From: Dyadobacter endophyticus
GTDB taxonomy: Bacteria; Bacteroidota; Bacteroidia; Cytophagales; Spirosomataceae
Length of the DNA stretch: 64,000 nt
Direction of reading: 5' to 3'
Assembly (NCBI RefSeq): GCF_014641595.1
Contig: NZ_BMIA01000004.1
Coordinates: 1 to 64,000 of the forward strand
Shown: positions 8,600-16,121 of the stretch, in pieces
How the letters are laid out: each line of letters begins with the position of its first letter
Position numbering within the stretch: position 1 is the stretch's first letter
Program-made: the position numbers and the translations under genes
Notes under the pieces: generated by a model
The model's database searches: none
What the model saw: only the letters and a program-made list of their open reading frames with translations
Told to the model about the DNA's origin: nothing

Positions 8600-9379
8600 A
8601 TGACAAGCGCAAAACTTTTTTTTGGTAGCAACATCCGGTTTCTCCGTGAGCGAAGGAAAATGACCCAGGAAGATTTCGCCGAGCAGCTGGGCGTCACAAG
8701 GGTGAAACTTGCTGCGATTGAGGCTGGGAGGACGGAAAACCCGCCTGCGGTTGACCTGATCAAATTCTCGGATTTTTTCGGGCTATCGATCGACAATCTT
8801 TTCCGGGTTGACCTGAGAAGGGTAGGGGAGCTCCCGCTCCGAGAGCTGGAAGCGGGGAATGAGCTCTACATGAAAGGAACCAACCTTCGGGTGCTGGCCA
8901 TCTCGACAGATAAAGCCAATAAGGAGAACGTCGAGTATGTGCCGGTCAAAGCCAAGGCTGGTTACCGGAGCGGGTATGCGAACCCGGAATTCATCGCTTC
9001 GCTGCCCAAATTCTCCGTGCCCGGCCTTCCGCAAACGGGCACGTTCCGGATGTTTCCCACAACAGGCGATTCGATGCTGCCGGTGCCGGAGGGGGCAGAT
9101 GTGATCTGCCGGTATGTCGAGGACTGGACGGCCTTGAAGGCAGGCACGCTATGCATTGTGATCCTGGATGGGGAGCAGGATTTTGTCTTCAAGAAATTGA
9201 CTGTTTTGCCAGAGGGGAATAAAATGCTTCTCGAATCGCTGAACCGGGCGTATGAGCCTTACGAGGTGAGTGCCGGTGATGTGATTGAAATCTGGAAGTT
9301 TCACAGTTACTTTTCCAAGGACGTTCCTGAAAGGGTCTCGGAGTGCAACATATCTCGCAAACCATGGACACAATCTTAA
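8600..9379 (+). CDS. HTH-XRE / S24 LexA-like self-cleaving repressor, C-terminus frameshifted
   Basis: The product has 259 residues. An N-terminal XRE helix-turn-helix (about 8-66) is followed by a linker and an S24 peptidase domain. The latalytic dyad positions are Ser158 in TTGDSM and Lys198 in FVFKKLT. A LexA-type Ala120-Gly121 bond (VKAKAGYRSG) is the likely self-cleavage site. RecA-stimulated cleavage would derepress the divergent imu operon; this is inferred from position and the dyad between them. The frame ends early: a one-base loss near 9342 would explain why a well-formed helical tail continues in another frame to 9438. This could be a real mutation or a sequencing error. Confidence 0.92.
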   Translation: MTSAKLFFGSNIRFLRERRKMTQEDFAEQLGVTRVKLAAIEAGRTENPPAVDLIKFSDFFGLSIDNLFRVDLRRVGELPLRELEAGNELYMKGTNLRVLAISTDKANKENVEYVPVKAKAGYRSGYANPEFIASLPKFSVPGLPQTGTFRMFPTTGDSMLPVPEGADVICRYVEDWTALKAGTLCIVILDGEQDFVFKKLTVLPEGNKMLLESLNRAYEPYEVSAGDVIEIWKFHSYFSKDVPERVSECNISRKPWTQS

Positions 9380-9438
9380 AGCAGCTTAAAGAAATCCAGG
9401 AGAAGATAGATGGAACATCGGAAAGTGCTGCTGCATAA
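9338..9438 (+). other. out-of-frame C-terminal tail of the repressor (or 24-residue ORF)
   Basis: In the +1-shifted frame the sequence reads VQHISQTMDT then ILKQLKEIQEKID, a good amphipathic coiled coil, and ends at a stop at 9438. Adding one G in the GGAGTG run near 9342 joins it smoothly to the repressor. An independent ORF from the ATG at 9364 would encode 24 residues. The displaced-tail reading is preferred. Confidence 0.5.
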
Positions 9439-9519
9439 TTTCAGTATTGTACCCTATTCGAAGTACCTTAGTACGTAAACCAGAAATTGATTGCTTTCGA
9501 AGCCAAATTAACACTATTT

Positions 9520-10206
9520 ATGATCGAGAACCCCGCTATTCGAACGCTATTACGCCAAGTTGAAGAAAGCAATTCACAACATCTTAATATTTACCTAGAC
9601 CCTGAGCACGCTCGAAAGCTATATTCTTTGGCTTACATTCAAGCAGACTTTATGTTTTTGCGCTACGCGGCGCGGGACCTGATGAAGAAGTTGGAAGAGC
9701 CAAGAGAGGATGGAGAAAAAGAATATGTCGAATCACAGAACGACTCGCAATGGTACGGCCTAATAACAATGTATGGGCGTTGCTTTACAAAGAACTGGGA
9801 CAAAAACGAGCGATTAGATAAAAGTATATTCGCTAATAAACCGGAGCTTTTAGTTCTTCATGATCGAATAATGATGTTGCGCGACAAGTTTGTGGCCCAT
9901 CGAGACTCATCGCCTTTTGAAAATGCAGTTGTAGTAGTGACTGTTAAGGAGAATGGAACTCCAAAACCAGATACCTACTTTAACGTTAAAACCGCTCGGA
10001 CTGGTCCTGCCTACGATGAAATTAAGTCTTACATTCCTCTATTTGATTGGGTAGAAAAAGAGGTTGCAGCACTCGTTGATGTCGCAAAATCTGAACTTGG
10101 GAAAACGCTTAACACATTTGAAATCAATTATTTGGAGGAGCGAGTTATTAAGAATTTGATCTTAGATTGGGGAAGTTCCAACGAGCCGAAGCAAAAACTA
10201 GAATGA
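9520..10206 (+). CDS. HEPN-like hypothetical protein
   Basis: The product has 228 residues from the ATG at 9520. An upstream TTG at 9487 is possible but adds only a weak extension. It is mostly helical and soluble. The segment MMLRDKFVAHRDS carries an R-x5-H motif of the HEPN type (Arg-x4-6-His), which in toxins and defence proteins forms an RNase site. Here it could equally be a non-catalytic HEPN-like fold. AT-rich codon use contrasts with the SOS operon to the left. A GTAC-N4-GTAC dyad lies at 9463-9474 in its 5' region. Function is unknown; an accessory or defence gene is a guess. Confidence 0.5.
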   Translation: MIENPAIRTLLRQVEESNSQHLNIYLDPEHARKLYSLAYIQADFMFLRYAARDLMKKLEEPREDGEKEYVESQNDSQWYGLITMYGRCFTKNWDKNERLDKSIFANKPELLVLHDRIMMLRDKFVAHRDSSPFENAVVVVTVKENGTPKPDTYFNVKTARTGPAYDEIKSYIPLFDWVEKEVAALVDVAKSELGKTLNTFEINYLEERVIKNLILDWGSSNEPKQKLE

Positions 10207-10327
10207 CAACTGGCTCTTACTCGCGTTGCTTATAATGGGCTATTTGAGTTGAGGATTAGACCACGAAAGTTATCTAATCCTCAATTTGTAAACTATTGAC
10301 AGACTACTGGTAAGGTAGTTCTTTTAT

Positions 10328-10810
10328 TCATTCTGCCGTTTTATCGATAAAAATAAGTCCATTTTTGTAACAGATCGACTGGAACGTACTTCTTACGATT
10401 TCTTGTTTTTGCTTATCACCATTGTAGCCTAAGTACTCAATCCATTGTACCGCTTCCACGTTCTCGAATGAGAAATTTACATCGTCCATCGAGAAGCCGA
10501 TATTGGCGACTGATTTGAGTATGGTTTTCAAAGATCGCTCGATTTCCTCCAAAAAATTGCTCTCAATATCATCTTCTTGTGACAGTTCATCCATAATCTC
10601 TTGAATATATTCCCTATGGGAGCCATTGCTCATAGAATCGTCGACGTTCTGTAACCACTGTTCTAGTTTTCGAACACTGGGTCCGGCTTTGATAAAATCT
10701 TCACTTGTGCTGTTATTTCTGAGATTTCGAATTTGAGTGACTAGTTGTTTAAGCACGCCGTTGTAAGACCCTTCCGGTGCATCTAAAAATTCGTATTTAA
10801 GTAATTTCAT
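10328..10810 (-). CDS. hypothetical protein, helical and acidic
   Basis: This 160-residue soluble acidic protein has long predicted helices (for example residues 60-100, rich in Glu, Asp, Ser and Leu). It has no signal peptide, membrane segment or recognised motif. Its start lies 46 nt from the stop of the membrane-protein gene on the same strand, so the two may form a small operon. It belongs to the AT-rich accessory stretch. Confidence 0.5.
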   Translation of the reverse strand: MKLLKYEFLDAPEGSYNGVLKQLVTQIRNLRNNSTSEDFIKAGPSVRKLEQWLQNVDDSMSNGSHREYIQEIMDELSQEDDIESNFLEEIERSLKTILKSVANIGFSMDDVNFSFENVEAVQWIEYLGYNGDKQKQEIVRSTFQSICYKNGLIFIDKTAE

Positions 10811-10855
10811 GAAAATAATATATGGTTTATTAATATTTAAATATTCTTTCAGATC

Positions 10856-11581
10856 TTATCTGCCATTTTTCACTCGTAAATGATACATTTTGGCGAAGAA
10901 ATATACCGATACCAACGGTAACAGTATTGATAATGAATAACCAACATACAGGGCAAAGCGAGTGCCTTCAATGAAGAAAATGTATGCGAAGGTGGCGGAA
11001 AGTGATATCGCCATCAATATTCCAAGCGTCATACTGACTGGTCGCTCTGTAACTGGCTTAATTTCGCTTACACCAATTATTCTTGCGAATACAGAGAAAG
11101 TATCATCTGGTCCGTCAAATATAGTTTGAATGGTAAAATATTCGCCAACATTAAGTAATAATGGTTGGATTAATATGGCATTCCCATTTTTATCTCCGAT
11201 AACTGGCAAGTTGTGGGGTTTCGCATCTGAAAAATGGAAGTCAATTAGGGTTTCTGCATTTTCGATCTGGACTTCTAGTAACCCCTCAAAATCATCAGAT
11301 TTAATTGGTAAGCTCCCATTGTTAATTACTTTTATTTTTAGGATATTTAATTGCTTGACGCCGTGACCTTTGTAAGTGATTTGCAGATCTCCTTTTACTT
11401 TATTATCGATATTTAATAGAGGGGCAGCATATATAACTTCATATGACAGCTTTTTCGCCTTGTTATGCTGCATTGATATGTAAATCGCCATAAATGCAGT
11501 CAAAAGACTTATTAAAGCGACTGCGCCGCCAAATCCTTGCCACCATCCTTGGCTCCAAAACTCTGTTGACATCCAATTCAT
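10856..11581 (-). CDS. three-helix membrane protein of unknown function
   Basis: The product has 241 residues. One transmembrane helix lies near the N-terminus (about residues 13-33, GGAVALISLLTAFMAIYIS). A soluble beta-rich domain (about 45-175) follows, containing KVINNGSLPIKSDDFEG, which resembles an Ig-like or cysteine-free beta sandwich. Two further helices lie at about 183-203 and 209-230, then a basic tail. Topology suggests the middle domain sits on one side of the inner membrane as a sensor or scaffold. It has no recognised family and may be cotranscribed with the downstream 160-residue gene. Confidence 0.55.
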   Translation of the reverse strand: MNWMSTEFWSQGWWQGFGGAVALISLLTAFMAIYISMQHNKAKKLSYEVIYAAPLLNIDNKVKGDLQITYKGHGVKQLNILKIKVINNGSLPIKSDDFEGLLEVQIENAETLIDFHFSDAKPHNLPVIGDKNGNAILIQPLLLNVGEYFTIQTIFDGPDDTFSVFARIIGVSEIKPVTERPVSMTLGILMAISLSATFAYIFFIEGTRFALYVGYSLSILLPLVSVYFFAKMYHLRVKNGR

Positions 11582-12060
11582 ATTAAGGGGTTTTACGCTG
11601 AAACACTATAATACTGCGGAGCACGGACTTTTCAAAGCAGTATTTTCCGATCTTATTTCAAAACTACCGAGCTCAAAGCTTTTAATGGATGTTGGCTATT
11701 TGAATGTATGAACTTCCGGACGGTTTTGCTTCCGTAGATAGGCGGCCAGTACGTTGCAGACATTAATGGTACGATAGAATATGCTGCTAAGGATTACATC
11801 CAACTTCAGAGGCTAGGTAATTTTCCTTATGCAACCGTCATTTTTTTACCTAAATACTTGCTGGCTAGATTGTTAGTTGCTGATTGAAAACTCGTAGACT
11901 ATAATCGAATGTATCAGCCGTTCGGATTTCAGCACATAGTTTTCGTCAGTAGCCTACCACTGAGGAGAAACAACGCAAGATGCATAAAGCAGCCTGGGCG
12001 TCAATCACGCTGCCCGCTCCATTCGCTTCGCTCCCGTGTTGGTGTTGCCTTGCCAGGTTC
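11582..12060. other. intergenic region without recognised gene
   Basis: No supported coding region is seen. The right end (about 11980-12060) changes abruptly to a GC-rich, pyrimidine-rich sequence that appears to belong to the leader of the DUF6876 gene. Confidence 0.4.
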
Positions 12061-12098
12061 TGCCTCATGCTGATAGGCATTGTTCTCCAACGGTGGAG
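12061..12098 (+). promoter_or_regulatory. structured leader upstream of the DUF6876 gene
   Basis: Two short hairpins follow one another: TGCCT/AGGCA (12061-12065 with 12075-12079) and CTCCA-ACGG-TGGAG (12085-12098). They sit 19-56 nt before the ATG at 12117. The composition differs from the surrounding AT-rich DNA. A conserved RNA leader is possible but unproven. Confidence 0.3.
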
Positions 12099-12116
12099 GT
12101 ATTCAAACAGCAGAAA

Positions 12117-12482
12117 ATGGAAACTCAGCAATTGACATCGACAGAACTCTCACAATTCACCGGCACGGAAAATTGGTACCGTCACCCGATCGTCCGCAAA
12201 ATGCTATACACCGATGGGATCAGGCATATGATGAACAAAGCCGGAGCGTACTGGCTGGTCGACGAAATTGCATACCAGCAGTTCCACCCAAGAGTGAAAA
12301 CGGAAGAATTCCAGGTCTGGATACTAGCGACCAATCTCGAAGAGTCAACGGCGTTACTCAGTTGCGAAGACGGCCACGACCGGGTCCTTTGTTCAAAGCA
12401 AATCCCCTACACAGACTTTCCACTCGCTGAAATCAAAATTTACGTTTCGGGCAATGTGATTCTACTTCCGAGTGAGTACTAA
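12117..12482 (+). CDS. DUF6876 family protein
   Basis: The product has 121 residues from METQQL. The upstream ATG at 12036 would only add non-coding-looking residues. Family-like segments include FTGTENWYRHP, YTDGIRHM, AGAYWLVDEIA, FQVWIL, CEDGHD, DFPLAEIKIYV and a C-terminal NVILLPSEY. Members are small proteins of unknown function that are common on Bacteroidota plasmids and conjugative elements, so this gene marks mobile ancestry. A hairpin terminator follows 10 nt after the stop. No other conjugation gene is visible nearby, so it looks like a leftover. Confidence 0.75.
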   Translation: METQQLTSTELSQFTGTENWYRHPIVRKMLYTDGIRHMMNKAGAYWLVDEIAYQQFHPRVKTEEFQVWILATNLEESTALLSCEDGHDRVLCSKQIPYTDFPLAEIKIYVSGNVILLPSEY

Positions 12483-12492
12483 GAATGCAAGT

Positions 12493-12522
12493 GGGCTGCT
12501 ACTGAAAAGTAGCGGCCCTTTA
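12493..12522 (+). terminator. rho-independent terminator of the DUF6876 gene
   Basis: The stem is GGGCTGCTACT (12493-12503) with AGTAGCGGCCC (12508-12518). It has one G-U pair and a GAAA tetraloop, and is followed by TTTATTTA. Confidence 0.75.
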
Positions 12523-12844
12523 TTTACTCAAAAGGTAGGTGGGGCAGAGAAGGCACGAAGCTTACAAATTCTTTTTAAAAAATTTGCTATCCGTAGCATA
12601 CGGCACCGGGGTTTTTTGGATTTAATGCTGCTTTTGCTTCCCGCTGGTCAAAAGATAAGGTTAGATTTTTCCGCTTTTTTTTCAATCTATGCCGGTTAAT
12701 CAATAAATATCATTCGTCTACTGGTATGTAACTGTTCGTCGAGTAATTGTGACTATTGGTCGAAAATAACGCTACCATAACCTCGAAGCGCTTAATATGT
12801 AACCATATATAACATACTTTTACCTAAACGAACAAACTGTAGAC
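12523..12844. other. intergenic region, nothing recognised
   Basis: This AT-rich stretch lies between the terminator and the lipoprotein gene. I see no gene or repeat in it. Confidence 0.4.
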
Positions 12845-13909
12845 ATGAAAAAAACACTAAGGACAGCATTCTTTTTTACAACGTTGGCATTCGGTATCGC
12901 ATCTTGTAATGACCCGGAAGTCGGCACAACAAATGAACCCGAAGTCTCCAAAAAGGTCGTCGTTGACTTTAGAGGAGAAAAAGCGATAATTCCCTCAAAT
13001 TTCCCCAAAGAGCTACTTAGCCAATCTCAGGAAGAATTTGACCGGTATTTTCAAGGCATTTCGAAAAAAAGCTCCTTGCGAACAGCCTCAGATGAAACTA
13101 ATCTTACTTATGAAAGTTTACTTGAGATTTTAAAGAGACACACTTCAAGCATACCTGATGTTAGCTATGAAAAAGACTTCTCTGAACAAGATTTAAAAAG
13201 GATCTTCGTCGATTTCCCCGAAATAAAAACTGCTGAAGATGCTAATAGTAAAAAGGAAATAATCTACGATTACTATCAAACACTTATAAAGCCAGATCTA
13301 ATCGAAGATGTAATAACTTTTGAGAGCAATAATGTTAACAAGAGAACCCTAGGAGGTATCTCTCCTGAAACTTTAACGGTGCCGGAGCGAAATCACTTGA
13401 TTGCCAATCCAGGTTACGGGCAGCATTACTCGTTTGCTGCACAGGAATCAAACCACTGGACTGTTGTAGTTTATCAAAGAGATGCTGATAACGAAAGCAA
13501 TAATGCATTTAAACATGCGATTTGGAATGCGCTTTCAATTAGATATATACTCAAAGGCGCACCGGCAAGTGAAAATCAAGCAGTAGATTTTACACAGGAT
13601 GGAACTTCAAAACATGAACAGGATGATAATGGCAATCAAATTAGAACCGATGCGTCGGCAATGGACCTCTTTAACAATATGGCTGCAAGGACTTGGATGA
13701 AAGAGGAAACCAGCTGGGGAATTGGCCCATTTAGATCAATGCCATCTTTTGAAGATATCATTAATAATATGAAAGGTAAGGCAGATGCTAGTACCGTCCA
13801 TACTCGTGCACAAATTTTAGCACCACATGGAGGCGATAGTGATTATGTCTGGAACAAGTTGTTTGATTTACAAACAGGAGTTCAGCAATATCTAGTTCGT
13901 CTGCAATAA
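12845..13909 (+). CDS. lipoprotein resembling DUF6973 proteins
   Basis: The product has 354 residues. The lipoprotein signal is MKKTLRTAFFFTTLAFG followed by a lipobox with Cys at IASC (residue 21). The middle is a charged, helical spacer. The C-terminal half (about residues 190-330) carries FKHAIWNAL, then KHEQDD and MDLFNNMAAR. This spacing of His, Trp-Asn, His-Glu and Asn-Asn resembles the DUF6973 domain, which looks like a metal-dependent or effector domain of unknown activity. It is outer- or inner-membrane anchored. Convergent with the next gene; they share a bidirectional terminator. Confidence 0.6.
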   Translation: MKKTLRTAFFFTTLAFGIASCNDPEVGTTNEPEVSKKVVVDFRGEKAIIPSNFPKELLSQSQEEFDRYFQGISKKSSLRTASDETNLTYESLLEILKRHTSSIPDVSYEKDFSEQDLKRIFVDFPEIKTAEDANSKKEIIYDYYQTLIKPDLIEDVITFESNNVNKRTLGGISPETLTVPERNHLIANPGYGQHYSFAAQESNHWTVVVYQRDADNESNNAFKHAIWNALSIRYILKGAPASENQAVDFTQDGTSKHEQDDNGNQIRTDASAMDLFNNMAARTWMKEETSWGIGPFRSMPSFEDIINNMKGKADASTVHTRAQILAPHGGDSDYVWNKLFDLQTGVQQYLVRLQ

Positions 13910-13935
13910 TATTCAACTGATTATAAGACAATTAC

Positions 13936-13968
13936 AAAAAATGGCGCTCAAACGAGCGCCATTTTTTT
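13936..13968. terminator. bidirectional terminator
   Basis: The arms AAAAAATGGCGCTC (13936-13949) and GAGCGCCATTTTTT (13954-13967) are perfectly paired with an AAAC loop. A T-run lies on each strand, between convergent genes. Confidence 0.9.
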
Positions 13969-13979
13969 GATGCGGATTT

Positions 13980-14426
13980 TTATCGAGGCTCCCCATTTGT
14001 TTTTACCTCAATGAAAGGGTCTGTTTCAATTAATATTGAATTGTATGAACTATCCAAATCGTTATCTAGGGTGCCGAATCTCGACACTTGATCAAATGTT
14101 ATTCCGTCGTCAACAAACTTTTTCAAGTCTGATTCGTCAATATCCTTGTATTGACTTAGCCAACCACTTCCTTGATCAGCACATATGGTTAAAAGCTGCC
14201 CTTTTGGGTAATAATTTAGTATAAAATCACCTTTGGAAATTACTTCGTAATACTCCTTACTCTTTGAGCTAGCAACATAATAATTATACAGGTTCGGGAA
14301 TGCCTTCTCTCGTTCTGCTTCAAAGCCGCTATAAACACGTATTGTTTCTACCGCTGGATCAATGTCATCAGTACATGAACCGAGAAGTGAAACTCCTAGA
14401 AAAAATAGAACATTCTTAATTTTCAT
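13980..14426 (-). CDS. small lipoprotein of unknown function
   Basis: The product has 148 residues. The signal MKIKNVLFFLGVSL leads to a lipobox LLGSC (Cys18), then an acidic mature domain with mixed alpha/beta content. No known family is recognised. It ends just beyond the shared terminator with the rightward lipoprotein gene. Both are AT-rich and may be of the same accessory origin. Confidence 0.55.
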   Translation of the reverse strand: MKIKNVLFFLGVSLLGSCTDDIDPAVETIRVYSGFEAEREKAFPNLYNYYVASSKSKEYYEVISKGDFILNYYPKGQLLTICADQGSGWLSQYKDIDESDLKKFVDDGITFDQVSRFGTLDNDLDSSYNSILIETDPFIEVKTNGEPR

Positions 14427-14594
14427 AATAACTTATTTTTTTGTTAAATATTACTATCAATTAAGAGGGTTCCGTTGGCATGTTAATACATATGCAATAT
14501 ATCAATTTCTTTTTGAACTGGCTAAAACGGTACAAAAAAACACCTTTAGTGGTGAGAAGTAAGAATCACACAGAAAATGCTATATAGACATTTT

Positions 14595-14852
14595 CTACAT
14601 ATCTAAACCAATTCCTCTATTTTTCCCTGTATCCAGCCCTTGCCCCCGCAGTTGCTGCCGGTACCCGGCCAGCTCCATCGCATTTTTTAGCTGTGTCTTT
14701 TTACAGCCACTTCCGGGCGTGCTCTGCGCCGGCGGGGCCGTTGTCCTGGGCAACACTTCGGCAATCAGCCCGATTTTGTCTTCCCCCAGTCTTTTCAGGT
14801 ATGTTGACACCTGTTGGGTGCTGCCTTTGAAATTGGCAAAGATTCTGGACAT
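14595..14852 (-). CDS. short hypothetical ORF, possible fragment
   Basis: The 85-residue ORF begins MSRIFANFKGS and contains QVSTYLKRLGEDKIGLIAEV, which looks like genuine helical coding sequence. The rest is low-complexity basic sequence ending without a fold. It may be a small protein or the remnant of one; no family is recognised. Confidence 0.3.
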   Translation of the reverse strand: MSRIFANFKGSTQQVSTYLKRLGEDKIGLIAEVLPRTTAPPAQSTPGSGCKKTQLKNAMELAGYRQQLRGQGLDTGKNRGIGLDM

Positions 14853-15086
14853 GATGCGCTCATAACTCAGCTGACTGCTTTGCTCGATCAGTTGCTTAGT
14901 TTTTTAAGAGGATAGTACTAACTCTGTTATTTAACATAATGTAAGTTATACAACGATCTGTATTCCACCGAATTAGCTTGATGGCACATCCTTATCCTTT
15001 CTTGTAACATTTGTATTAGCTCGTTTCCGGGCTGCCAGCCTATTTTCGTGACCCGTTTTTGATCCGTTTTTAAAAAAAACATTGTC

Positions 15087-15935
15087 ATGGAAAAACTTAC
15101 AATCACAGCGTCCGATGGCTATCAGCTCAGCGCATTGTACGCCTCACCCGACCAGGAATGCAGGGGGTCCATCGTGATCAGCTCCGCTACCGGTGTCAAG
15201 AAAGAATTTTACATCCATTTTGCAGGTTTTCTTGTCGGGCAGGGCTACCATGTGCTGCTGTTCGATTACCGTGGCATCGGCGGTTCCGCACCTGCCGACC
15301 TGCGCACGATGGACGCCTACATGCACGAATGGGGCACCAAGGATATGAATGCTGTGGTGGATTACCTCGTGCATGAGAAAGGTTTGAAAGAAATTATCTG
15401 GCTGGGGCACAGCGTAGGCGCGCAACTCGTAGGGTTTGTGGACCATGCCGAACACATTGCCAAAGTTGTGTCGGTCAATTCCGCGCTGGGTTACTGGAGG
15501 TATTTCCCGCTGCCGTGGCGTTGGCTGATCTGGGCGCTATGGTATTTTGTAGGGCCGTTGATGGTGAAAGTTTACGGTTATGGCGTGATGAATAAAATAG
15601 GGTGGGGCGAAAACCTGCCGCGCAATATGCTGCTGGAATGGCGCACCTGGTGCCTCAACCGCTCATACTTCCGCGGGAGCCTGACGCAGCTGCTCGATGC
15701 CGGTCAGTTTGTGCACTTTACCAGGCCCATTACCGCAGTGTACATGAGCGACGATTTCATTGCCAACGACAAAACCGTCCCGCTCATGATGGGGTTCTTC
15801 CCGAATTCACCGCACCAGATATTCAAACTCTCCGTTCGGGAACATACGCGGGGTAAGGTGGGGCACACGGGGATTTTCCGGAAGAAGTACCGCGAAGAAC
15901 TCTGGCCAGTACTGATGGCCATTATCGAAAAATAA
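15087..15935 (+). CDS. alpha/beta hydrolase (serine aminopeptidase-like, COG4757 type)
   Basis: This 282-residue cytoplasmic hydrolase has an oxyanion segment ISSATGVKKEFY, the strand/turn LLFDYRGIGGS (57-67) and the nucleophile elbow GHSVGAQ with Ser109. A candidate acid lies near MSDDF and a late histidine near GHTGIF. These are typical of the serine-aminopeptidase/monoglyceride-lipase-like group acting on unknown esters. The start MEKLTITASDGYQL is natural, as the domain begins immediately. It is monocistronic with a strong terminator 38 nt downstream. Confidence 0.85.
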   Translation: MEKLTITASDGYQLSALYASPDQECRGSIVISSATGVKKEFYIHFAGFLVGQGYHVLLFDYRGIGGSAPADLRTMDAYMHEWGTKDMNAVVDYLVHEKGLKEIIWLGHSVGAQLVGFVDHAEHIAKVVSVNSALGYWRYFPLPWRWLIWALWYFVGPLMVKVYGYGVMNKIGWGENLPRNMLLEWRTWCLNRSYFRGSLTQLLDAGQFVHFTRPITAVYMSDDFIANDKTVPLMMGFFPNSPHQIFKLSVREHTRGKVGHTGIFRKKYREELWPVLMAIIEK

Positions 15936-15972
15936 CAAGGTTTCCGGGGGCCAATATACGTCAAATGCAAAA

Positions 15973-16006
15973 GGACAATGCGTATCCAACGCATTGTCCC
16001 TCTTTT
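15973..16006 (+). terminator. rho-independent terminator
   Basis: The 11-bp perfect stem is GGACAATGCGT (15973-15983) with ACGCATTGTCC (15989-15999), 5-nt loop, then CTCTTTT. Confidence 0.85.
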
Positions 16007-16121
16007 CGTGTTTTATAGTGGCCTTTCCTACTTTATGTAATTACTGATATGTCAAAACTGCAAAAGCCGCTGACATACCTCGCGGCCATGCAATTGAACG
16101 TGTTACGATTAGTTAGGTATA

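Noticed and set aside
9520..10206. A toxin-antitoxin pair with the HEPN-like gene
   Set aside because: No partner nucleotidyltransferase or small antitoxin ORF lies next to it on the same strand.
12036..12482. 148-residue DUF6876 protein starting at 12036
   Set aside because: The extra 27 residues translate the hairpin leader and have no family support; the ATG at 12117 fits the domain start.
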